Assembly (NCBI GenBank): GCA_958439725.1
Contig: CAUBWJ010000027.1
Location: 1-29,824 of the forward strand
Length of the DNA: 29,824 bases
Source: an uncultured Muribaculaceae bacterium
GTDB lineage: Bacteria; Bacteroidota; Bacteroidia; Bacteroidales; Muribaculaceae
Reading direction: 5' to 3'
This document shows, one piece after another, positions 7,319 through 14,222 of this stretch. The notes beneath the pieces were generated by a model, which had not been told where the DNA came from, ran no database searches, and saw only the letters and a program-made list of their open reading frames with translations. Both the position numbers and the translations under genes were made by a program. How positions within the stretch are numbered: the stretch's first letter is position 1; every line of letters starts with the position of its first letter.

Positions 7319-8622
7319 AGATTGAACAGTTTGAGTATGTCGGCCTCGGCCCAGTAGAGGTGGGTATATCCGGCCACAACATTTCCCTGGCGGTATACGG
7401 GCGTGGCGACTGCTTTCCCTCTTATATCGGTCTGCACGGCGTCGGCTTTCGTCGCTTTTGTGTCATCCTCCGTTCTGGAGTAATGAAACTCGTGCCCGCG
7501 GAATTTCATGCCGTCGATTTCCAGGCTGCGGTAGCCCAGCCGCAGACGTGCTTCCTTCATGGTCGATTTAATCGGTAGCACCCCGCACATTTTCTTGCCG
7601 TCTATTTCTTCGCCGAGGTATATCATTCCTCCGCATTCCCCCAGGATTCTTCCTCCGGCGGCTGCAAACTGCCGGATGCTGCTCAGCATGCTTTCGTTTG
7701 CTTCAAGTTCGGCGGCAAAAAGTTCGGGATAGCCCCCAGGGAGATATATGAGGTCTGCGCTTTCAGGAATTGACGTGTCGCGGAGAGGAGAGAAGTAATC
7801 TATTTCCCCCGCATACCGTGGATGGTTTTCCAGGCTGTGTATATTGTCGGGATAAATGAAGTTGAAGGCCTCGTCGCGTGCCACGGCGATTTTCAGGGGC
7901 AGTCTGCCGGTAGGAAACGCTGCGGGTTTCTGGATATTCTCTGGTGTCCCGGTGCCGGAAGTGAGTTCCAGAAGCCGGTCTATGTCCACCCTTTCTTCCA
8001 CGGCATCGGCTGCTTCGGAAATATATCTTTCCATCTCCTCGCGCGCTGCGAGCGAAAGCCCCAGGTGTCGTGAAGGCATCGCAAGCCTTTCATTGCGTCT
8101 GATATATCCCAGGCATTCCACCCCGGCATCCGCGCAAGCTTCTTTCAGGAATGCGAAATGCGACTCCGAGGCCACTCGGTTGAATATCACTCCGGCTATC
8201 TTTACCTCCGGCATGAAATTCCGGAATCCGAAAACAGTGGCGGCCACGCTGTAAGCCGTGGATGCGGCATTGACAAGCAGAACCACAGGAATGTCGAGTG
8301 TCATCGCCACGTCGGCGCTGCTCCCTTTCATACGCGAATAACCGTCAAACATTCCCATCACACCTTCTACAATCTTCACCTCTGCATCGTAATCGCCGAA
8401 TAGGTTTCTCACATGGCTTTCCGAGGCCATGAACAGATCGAGATTTATGGAAGGAGTGCCGGCTGCTATGGCGTGGAACTGTGTGTCGATATAATCAGGG
8501 CCGCATTTGAATGGCTGCACGTGGAAATGTCGGCGTGTCAGAGTGCGCATCAGTCCCAGCGACAAGGTGGTCTTGCCGCAGCCCGATGATGTGGCGGCTA
8601 TCAGGAACTTCGACTTTTTCAT
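7315..8622 (-). CDS. cbiA: Cobyrinic acid a,c-diamide synthase
   Basis: CbiA amidates the a and c carboxylates of (cob)yrinic acid with glutamine and ATP, the first amidations after the ring is finished. The 435-residue protein has the P-loop ATSSGCGKTT (10-19), FKCGPDYID (38-46), EGVMGMFDG (86-94), and a glutamine amidotransferase domain with YLPGGYPE (293-300), nucleophile Cys330 in GECGG and the CbiA signature RGHEFHYS (375-382). The reading frame extends 31 codons further upstream, but those codons lie across the promoter at 8648-8678 and do not resemble the family. The ATG at 8622 puts the P-loop at the usual place. It is the first gene of cbiA-pduO-cbiP-cobD-cbiB. Confidence 0.95.
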   Translation of the reverse strand: MKKSKFLIAATSSGCGKTTLSLGLMRTLTRRHFHVQPFKCGPDYIDTQFHAIAAGTPSINLDLFMASESHVRNLFGDYDAEVKIVEGVMGMFDGYSRMKGSSADVAMTLDIPVVLLVNAASTAYSVAATVFGFRNFMPEVKIAGVIFNRVASESHFAFLKEACADAGVECLGYIRRNERLAMPSRHLGLSLAAREEMERYISEAADAVEERVDIDRLLELTSGTGTPENIQKPAAFPTGRLPLKIAVARDEAFNFIYPDNIHSLENHPRYAGEIDYFSPLRDTSIPESADLIYLPGGYPELFAAELEANESMLSSIRQFAAAGGRILGECGGMIYLGEEIDGKKMCGVLPIKSTMKEARLRLGYRSLEIDGMKFRGHEFHYSRTEDDTKATKADAVQTDIRGKAVATPVYRQGNVVAGYTHLYWAEADILKLFNL

Positions 8623-8647
8623 TCCGGTTGTTGTAAGGATACGGATA

Positions 8648-8678
8648 CAAAGATACGCAAAACCATGAGGCTGTGCAA
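8648..8678 (-). promoter_or_regulatory. Promoter of the cbiA-pduO-cbiP-cobD-cbiB operon
   Basis: On the minus strand TTG (8676-8678), exactly 20 bases, then TATCTTTG (8648-8655) match the Bacteroidetes promoter pattern. Transcription should start near 8641, leaving a leader of only about 20 bases before the cbiA ATG at 8622. That is too short for a riboswitch. Confidence 0.8.
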
Positions 8679-8946
8679 CCTCCGGTTTTTCGCTGCAAAG
8701 AGAAAGCGGCCCCAAAAAATAGGTAAACTTACGGTGTTAACATTTAATAACAAATAAGTGAAATTACAGAGGGTAAAGTTAATGGAAGTTAAAGGGGGGG
8801 GGTAAAGTTAATATTTGTATAATCATTTGTGAAATAGGGGTATTTGTCGGAATTTCGCAATCATCAATAATTGGGATAGTAATTTTATTCACTAAAATTA
8901 ACCAAAGCTTTTCATCTTATTTATTAACTAAACATTCATTATTTTT
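8679..8946. other. AT-rich divergent intergenic region between cbiA and the coiled-coil lipoprotein gene
   Basis: The stretch separates the minus-strand cbiA promoter from the plus-strand lipoprotein start. It contains a 13-base direct repeat and a run of nine G (listed separately). No good plus-strand promoter is visible; the best is TTG at 8871-8873, 19 bases and TAAAATTA at 8893-8900, with two mismatches in the -7 element. No cobalamin riboswitch motif is seen on either strand. Confidence 0.6.
8771..8812. repeat. Direct repeat GGGTAAAGTTAAT x2 flanking a G9 tract
   Basis: GGGTAAAGTTAAT occurs at 8771-8783 and again at 8800-8812, 29 bases apart start to start. The second copy is preceded by a homopolymer of nine G (8794-8802). 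A half-related GGAAGTTAAA lies between them. The repeats could be a paired binding site for a regulator of the downstream lipoprotein gene; the G run is a possible slippage site. Confidence 0.75.
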
Positions 8947-10704
8947 ATGAAAAAGCAAATTTTGCTTATTGCTACGCTTGCCGGGGCTCTATTCCTCGGA
9001 AGCTGTGTCGATGACAAGGAATCTGCGTCGGTAACCGCTGTTCGCGAGGCTAAGGCCGAGCAGCTCAAGGGACTTGCCGCTCTTGCCCAGGCTCAGGCCC
9101 AGGCCGCAACCATGGCCGCCGAGGCCGATGCCGCCCTCAAACAGGCACAGGCCGCCTACTTTGAGGCGCAGGCTGCTTACGAGCAGGCACGCACCGAAGA
9201 GGCCAAAGCCAACGCCCAGAAGGCCATGGCCGAGGCGCAGGCCGAAATCCAGCGCATTGCCGCCCAGCTCGAGATTGACCTTCTCGACCTCAAGGCCAAA
9301 GCCCTGCAGGCCCAGGCCGACTACGAAAAGGCTCTTCTCAACGCCTCGACCCAGAATCTCGCCGAACTCACCGGCCTCTACAACACTTATAAGACCTATG
9401 CATCCCAGCTTCTCACCGCACAGCAGAATCTGGCCAAAGCCAAAGTGCTTCTGCAGAAGTATCAGGCTCAGGTGATTGACAACGCCCAGTTCCGTCAGGA
9501 GCAGATAGCCGAGAAAAACGACCTGATTGCCCAATATCAGAGCGAAATCGATGCTGCCAACGCGGCCCTCGAGATGTATAAGAAATACAACACCAACACT
9601 CCCGAGTCACAGGAGGCATATAAAAATGCCGAAGCTGCAGCAGAAGAGGCAAATCAGGTATACAAAACTTCTATGGTGGCTTATAGCGCAGCTATAAATG
9701 CAAGAGATAAAGCCAGTCAGACATTGACCGGCAGTGCATACTTTAAGGCATATAATGATTTCAAAAACACCCGGCCTTCATTTAATGATGTAAGCATTAT
9801 TGACATCTACGACTGGAGTGTTGGCGACAACGGCCGTCCGGTGCCTTATGCCGGTACTGTTGGAGCTTCTTACTACTCTGAGGAGAGCAAGAAGGACGTT
9901 TATATTCCGTTATTCTATCTTTGGCCAAAAAGTGAAGATCATACAATAGAATATACATACGGAGAAGGCCTTCCCGTTCAGACACAGGACTATTTCACAT
10001 ATACTGATTTTTATTATCCAATCGACGGTGGTCTGGATGCCTACAGCAAAGTTCTTAATGAGTCGCTTGCCGCAAACCAGACCAAGGCCGTAACCGATTG
10101 CACCGCCGCATTCAATAAAGCGAAGGCTGCCTACGAAACCGCTAAAAAAGCCTACGAGGACGCAGCCGCAGCCGACAAAGAAGCTAAAAAAGTCGAGATG
10201 GATGCAAAAGAGGTACTGATGAACGACGCTGACAGAGCTCTTGCACAGGCCGAGCGTGACGAGGAACAGGCCAAGGACCAGCTCGAGTCCATACTCTCTT
10301 TGGTAGAGACCATGAAGAGCCAGCTCGCAAACCATAAAGCTAATGTTGAAGCCCGCAACGCCGCTCAGAAAGACGTGGCCGAGGCCGTAGTGGCACAAAA
10401 TATCGCCTGGAACGCCTTCACTGTGAAAAATAACGAGGCCAACGCTCTCTGGAATGTAATCTACGGCAACGACGTAACCGGCCAGATCTCCTCGCTCGAA
10501 GCAAGCATCGAGGCCAACGAGAATGCCATCAAGAACCTCAAGGAAGAAATCTTCGATCTTGAGAATTCTACCGACGATGCCGACCTGATCGCAAGCCAGG
10601 AGGCAACTATAGCCGATCTTGAGGCAGAGATAGCCGTCCTTGAGAAGCAGACTACAGCCGCCAAGGCCGCGCTTGAGGCAGCCATCAATGCCGGCAAAGA
10701 GTAA
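8947..10704 (+). CDS. Coiled-coil lipoprotein with a central tip region, function unknown
   Basis: I do not recognise a named family. The 585-residue protein has a lipoprotein signal peptide with lipobox LGSC (Cys20) followed by VDDKE, an acidic start that in Bacteroidetes favours export to the cell surface. Residues about 30-210 and 379-585 are Ala/Gln/Glu/Lys-rich, lack Pro, and look like long coiled coils. Between them, residues about 217-378 contain Pro, Gly and many aromatics (for example YIPLFYLWPK) and look globular, so the chain may fold as an antiparallel coiled-coil stalk with a tip. Codon use changes there from GCC-dominated Ala to GCA/GCT and AT-rich codons. A 54-base gap separates it from the outer-membrane protein gene, suggesting co-transcription. 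It sits inside a B12 island but nothing in the sequence ties it to B12. Confidence 0.85.
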   Translation: MKKQILLIATLAGALFLGSCVDDKESASVTAVREAKAEQLKGLAALAQAQAQAATMAAEADAALKQAQAAYFEAQAAYEQARTEEAKANAQKAMAEAQAEIQRIAAQLEIDLLDLKAKALQAQADYEKALLNASTQNLAELTGLYNTYKTYASQLLTAQQNLAKAKVLLQKYQAQVIDNAQFRQEQIAEKNDLIAQYQSEIDAANAALEMYKKYNTNTPESQEAYKNAEAAAEEANQVYKTSMVAYSAAINARDKASQTLTGSAYFKAYNDFKNTRPSFNDVSIIDIYDWSVGDNGRPVPYAGTVGASYYSEESKKDVYIPLFYLWPKSEDHTIEYTYGEGLPVQTQDYFTYTDFYYPIDGGLDAYSKVLNESLAANQTKAVTDCTAAFNKAKAAYETAKKAYEDAAAADKEAKKVEMDAKEVLMNDADRALAQAERDEEQAKDQLESILSLVETMKSQLANHKANVEARNAAQKDVAEAVVAQNIAWNAFTVKNNEANALWNVIYGNDVTGQISSLEASIEANENAIKNLKEEIFDLENSTDDADLIASQEATIADLEAEIAVLEKQTTAAKAALEAAINAGKE

Positions 10705-10758
10705 AATCATTCCCCCAACCGAGTAACGGCCAGTAACATTAAAACCAATCAAATCAAA

Positions 10759-11523
10759 ATGAAAATATTCCGACTTTTAGTGTCAGCCGTTCTACCCATG
10801 CTGTGTCTCTCCGCCGCCGCCCAGAGCGCCGACGAAAACGCTCCGGCCAAAGGCAACTTCACGGTTGCGGCAACGGTGGGATACAACAGTTATTCAAATG
10901 TCACCGCCCAGCCGGGCACTCTCACCGATTATTCGGCTTCGGCCATGTCTACCAACTGGTCGGACAAGAAGCTGATGGTCGGTTTCGAGGCCGGCTACTT
11001 CGTGAGTGACCTATGGAAAATCAATCTGGGTGGAGGACTGAATTTCACTCACAACCCCGGCTACGCCGAAAGGCCTGGCACCATCGACGGGAACACACCC
11101 GACGATGCCGACGGAACAATCGGCGAAATCCCCAACTATCGCGCCATAGCGAGCCAGTATTCGTGCACATACACGGCTTTCGTGGGTGCCGACCGCTACT
11201 TCCGCACCGGCGTGAGGAATCTGATGTGGTACACCGGTCTGCGTGTGGGCATGGCATACGCTCTCAACGAGCAGAAAGCCGACGAGTGGACCTCGATGGG
11301 CAAATCCACGGCCGAATCGTGGAACCTCCGGGGCGCTGTCACCTTAGGCGTGGATTATTTCGTGTTGCCGGCGCTCTATGTCGGCGCTTCGATCGATCCA
11401 TTTGCATACACCTACAATATGACCACCTACCGTCCCCAGGAAGGTCTGGCTAATCTGAGTGCCGACAGCAGCAACTTCGCTGTATTGGCGGCTCCGACCA
11501 TCAAAGTAGGATTTAAGTTCTAA
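10759..11523 (+). CDS. Outer-membrane beta-barrel protein, function unknown
   Basis: The 254-residue protein begins with a Sec signal peptide (cleavage likely after LSAAAQ, about residue 22). The mature part is rich in alternating hydrophobic/polar and aromatic strands (FTVAATVGYNSYS, MVGFEAGYFVSDLWKINLGGG, LMWYTGLRVGMAYAL, VDYFVLPALYVGASIDPFAY). It ends IKVGFKF, with the terminal Phe typical of proteins inserted into the outer membrane. The size suits a small barrel of about eight strands. It follows the coiled-coil lipoprotein gene by 54 bases and is closed by the terminator at 11560-11595. The pair probably forms one transcription unit. The substrate or role is unknown. Confidence 0.85.
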   Translation: MKIFRLLVSAVLPMLCLSAAAQSADENAPAKGNFTVAATVGYNSYSNVTAQPGTLTDYSASAMSTNWSDKKLMVGFEAGYFVSDLWKINLGGGLNFTHNPGYAERPGTIDGNTPDDADGTIGEIPNYRAIASQYSCTYTAFVGADRYFRTGVRNLMWYTGLRVGMAYALNEQKADEWTSMGKSTAESWNLRGAVTLGVDYFVLPALYVGASIDPFAYTYNMTTYRPQEGLANLSADSSNFAVLAAPTIKVGFKF

Positions 11524-11559
11524 GTTAAGTTCTAAATCATACATTTTTCGATTGAAGAG

Positions 11560-11595
11560 GCGGCGTGCTATCGGATAGTACGCCGCTTTTTTTTT
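11560..11595 (+). terminator. Rho-independent terminator of the lipoprotein/outer-membrane protein unit
   Basis: GCGGCGTGCTA pairs with TAGTACGCCGC (one G-U pair) around a TCGGA loop, followed directly by nine T (11587-11595). It lies 37 bases after the stop at 11523. Confidence 0.92.
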
Positions 11596-11609
11596 CTCAC
11601 GGGGATTTG

Positions 11610-11617
11610 TAAATTTG
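11610..11617 (+). promoter_or_regulatory. -7 element of the cbiHC-cbiET-cbiGF-cbiJD operon
   Basis: TAAATTTG matches the Bacteroidetes TAnnTTTG element. The expected -33 position (about 11587-11589) reads TTT rather than TTG and falls inside the T run of the preceding terminator. Transcription would begin near 11624, about a dozen bases before the ATG at 11636, leaving no room for a riboswitch. Confidence 0.65.
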
Positions 11618-11635
11618 TAGTCATAAAGACACGTT

Positions 11636-13039
11636 ATGAGCAAAATTACAGTTATAGGAATCGGCCCCGGCTCCGCGGGCGACATGACGCAGGCCGCCGT
11701 GGCCGCAATCGGCAGCGCCGATGTCATAGTGGGCTATAAGGTCTATATTCCCTTTGTGGAGAATCTTGTGAAGGAGGGTGCGGAAATAGTTAGCACCGGT
11801 ATGAAGCAGGAGCGCGACCGCGTGGAGCGCGCGCTGGCCATCGCCGCCGGTGGGCGCGACGTATGCGTTGTGAGTTCCGGCGACTCCGGAATCTATGGAA
11901 TGGCGTCGCTGGTCTATGAGATGAAGGAACATCTTGGTGCCGATGTGGAGATTGAAGTTATTCCCGGCATCAGCGCCTTTCAGAAGGCGGCTTCGATACT
12001 CGGCGCGCCCATGGGCCATGATTTCTGTGTGATTTCGCTCAGCGACCTCCTCACTCCCTGGCAGCTGATAGAAAAGCGTATCAGAGCGGCTGCATCGGCC
12101 GATTTTGTGACGGCCGTCTACAATCCCAGAAGCAACGGACGCTACTGGCAGCTTTTCCGCCTGAAAGAAATCTTTATGGAAGAACGCGCCGCCACTACCC
12201 CCGTGGGCTATGTGAGGCAGGCCGGGCGCGAGGGAGAACGTGCGGTGCTGACCACTCTTGAGGCATTCGACCCCGAGGATGTCGACATGTTTACCGTGGT
12301 GATCATAGGCAATTCCATGACGCGCGATTCCGGTGGCCGGATGCTCACTCCCCGCGGATATTATTCCGGGGATAAAGAGACTGCGGCCACAAAGGTAGGG
12401 CAGTCCATTATGATAGAGAGTTTCCGTACCATCGAAAAGGAGCTGCAGCGCAAGGATATACCGCTCGGGCTTAAATGGCCGCTTCTGCATGCCATCCACA
12501 CCACTGCCGATTTCGATATGGAGCGCATCCTCCGGGCCGATGACGGTGCCGTCGAAAGGATATACGAGGCTCTTTCCTCCGGAAAAACCGACACGATAGT
12601 GACCGATGTGACAATGGCCGCCTCGGGAATACGCAAAGGTGCGCTTGAGCGTCTGGGCCTGAATGTGAAATGTTATCTTAACGATCCAGAGACAGCGGAG
12701 TTGGCAGCCACAGAAGGCATAACCCGCACCCAGGCCGGAATCAGAAGGGCCGTGGCCGAGCATCCCGACGCGCTGTTTGTTTTCGGTAACGCGCCCACGG
12801 CTCTTCTGGAGCTCAGTGCGCTTGTGAAAAGAGGAACTGCCCGTCCCTGCGGCATTATCGCCGCTCCGGTGGGCTTTGTCCATGTGTGTGAAAGCAAACA
12901 CAGCATAAAACCCTTCACATCGGTTCCGAAAATTATTGTGGAGGGCCGGAAGGGCGGAAGCAACATTGCCGCCACTCTGGTAAATTCCATACTCTGCTGG
13001 CCTGACGCAGAGCAGTTAAAACCTGGTCGAGATGTCTGA
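11636..13039 (+). CDS. cbiH-cbiC: Fusion: cobalt-precorrin-3 C17-methyltransferase (CbiH) + cobalt-precorrin-8 methylmutase (CbiC)
   Basis: Residues 1 to about 245 are CbiH/CobJ, the SAM-dependent enzyme that methylates C17 and contracts the ring: an N-terminal ITVIGIGPGSAGDMT, VVSSGDSGIYGMA (78-90), VIPGISAFQKAAS (108-120), FVTAVYNPRS and VIIGNS. Residues about 250-467 are CbiC/CobH, which moves the C11 methyl to C12 to give cobyrinic acid: HAIHTTADFD with the likely catalytic His288, FVFGNAPTAL, APVGFVHVCESK and the GRKGGSNIAATLVN tail. These catalyse non-adjacent steps. I recall such fusions in other Bacteroidales. It is the first gene of the ring-contraction operon and overlaps cbiET by 8 bases. 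Confidence 0.95.
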   Translation: MSKITVIGIGPGSAGDMTQAAVAAIGSADVIVGYKVYIPFVENLVKEGAEIVSTGMKQERDRVERALAIAAGGRDVCVVSSGDSGIYGMASLVYEMKEHLGADVEIEVIPGISAFQKAASILGAPMGHDFCVISLSDLLTPWQLIEKRIRAAASADFVTAVYNPRSNGRYWQLFRLKEIFMEERAATTPVGYVRQAGREGERAVLTTLEAFDPEDVDMFTVVIIGNSMTRDSGGRMLTPRGYYSGDKETAATKVGQSIMIESFRTIEKELQRKDIPLGLKWPLLHAIHTTADFDMERILRADDGAVERIYEALSSGKTDTIVTDVTMAASGIRKGALERLGLNVKCYLNDPETAELAATEGITRTQAGIRRAVAEHPDALFVFGNAPTALLELSALVKRGTARPCGIIAAPVGFVHVCESKHSIKPFTSVPKIIVEGRKGGSNIAATLVNSILCWPDAEQLKPGRDV

Positions 13040-14222
13040 TCTGAGTTTCAAGGTAATCGGATTGCCCGACTCGGCCTCGCAGCCTCTGCCGGATGAGGCC
13101 ATGAAGGCGGTGCGGTCAGCCACCGTCTTCTCTGGCGGTAAGCGCCACCACGAGCTCGTGGCCGCACTGCTTCCTGCAGAAGCCGAATGGATTGACATAA
13201 CTGTGCCTCTTGAAGATACTTTCCAGAAATACCGCCGCAAGGGAGGCTATATAGTGGTTTTCGCTTCGGGCGATCCTCTCTTTTATGGCATTGCCGCCAC
13301 ACTGCAGCGGGAATTTCCCGGCGCGCGGATTGATGTCTGTCCGTCGTTCAATTCCCTTCAGACTCTCGCCCACCGCCTGGCGTTGCCCTACGGCGGGATG
13401 ACGTGCGTTTCCCTTACCGGGCGCCCGTGGAAGAATCTCGGCGATGCCCTGATTCGTGATTTACCTCTCGTAGGTCTGCTTACAGACCGCAACCATACTC
13501 CCGCCGCCATAGCCCGCAGAATGCTTCATTACGGTTACGGCAATTACCGCATGGCCGTAGGTGAGCTGCTGGGCAACGAAACCTCAGAGCGCGTTGCCTG
13601 GTATGCGCTGGAGGAGGCTTCGGAAATGACGTTTGCCAGTCCCAACTGCGTGATATTGGAGCAGCAGGCAAAAAGGCCGCGTCTTTTCGGTCTTCCCGAG
13701 GCTATGTTCACTCATCTTGACGGGAGAACCAAGATGATAACCAAGATGCCTGTGAGGCTTCTCAGCCTTTCCATGCTTGACCTTGGCAACCGCCGTTCGT
13801 TCTGGGACGTCGGCTTCTGCACAGGCTCGGTATCCATTGAGGCGCGTCTGCGTTTCCCGCATCTTGCCGTCACTGCTTTCGAGAAACGGCCGGAAGCGGA
13901 ATCTCTTCTGGAAGAAAACTCGCGCCGGTTCTGCGCGCCGGATATCACCGGCGTGATAGGCGATTTTATGGAGGCTGATCTCGGCCGCTTCGAGGCTCCC
14001 GACGCAGTGTTCATCGGCGGCCATGGCGGACGCCTCGGCGAGATGATGAAGCGAATCGCATCCGTGTTGCTCCCCGGAGGGGTCGTGGTGTTCAATTCCG
14101 TCAGCCCCGAAAGCCATGCGGCGTTCCGTGAGGCAGCCGAATCGGTCGGTCTGTCAATAGTGGAGGAACACCGGATGGCGCTCGATGACAATAATCCTAT
14201 AACCGTAATGAAAGCGTTATGA
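13032..14222 (+). CDS. cbiE-cbiT: Fusion: cobalt-precorrin-7 C5-methyltransferase (CbiE) + C15-methyltransferase/decarboxylase (CbiT)
   Basis: The 396 residues correspond to CobL of the aerobic pathway, or CbiE plus CbiT. The N-terminal half (to about 210) has the class III methyltransferase pattern: VFSGGKRHHELV, VVFASGDPLFYGIA, PSFNSLQTLAHRL and GELLGNETSERV. The C-terminal half is the Rossmann-type CbiT domain, starting at LDGRTKMITKMPVR, with the SAM-binding WDVGFCTGSVSIEA and VFIGGHGGRL. Together they methylate C5 and C15 and decarboxylate the ring-C acetate. The start overlaps cbiHC by 8 bases and the stop overlaps cbiGF by 4 (ATGA). The CbiE-CbiT order is the common fusion arrangement. 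Confidence 0.95.
   Translation: MSDLSFKVIGLPDSASQPLPDEAMKAVRSATVFSGGKRHHELVAALLPAEAEWIDITVPLEDTFQKYRRKGGYIVVFASGDPLFYGIAATLQREFPGARIDVCPSFNSLQTLAHRLALPYGGMTCVSLTGRPWKNLGDALIRDLPLVGLLTDRNHTPAAIARRMLHYGYGNYRMAVGELLGNETSERVAWYALEEASEMTFASPNCVILEQQAKRPRLFGLPEAMFTHLDGRTKMITKMPVRLLSLSMLDLGNRRSFWDVGFCTGSVSIEARLRFPHLAVTAFEKRPEAESLLEENSRRFCAPDITGVIGDFMEADLGRFEAPDAVFIGGHGGRLGEMMKRIASVLLPGGVVVFNSVSPESHAAFREAAESVGLSIVEEHRMALDDNNPITVMKAL

Noticed and set aside
8623..8715. 31-codon N-terminal extension of cbiA
   Set aside because: It overlaps the operon promoter at 8648-8678 and would push the P-loop away from its normal N-terminal position.
8989..10752. Minus-strand frames opposite the coiled-coil lipoprotein (8989-9534, 9910-10752)
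   Set aside because: Gly/Leu-rich translations without family features arise from the GCC/CAG-rich codons of the real plus-strand gene.
11621..12901. 426-codon minus-strand frame opposite cbiHC
   Set aside because: The plus strand encodes two complete enzyme domains here; the opposite frame has no recognisable motif and would cross the plus-strand promoter.
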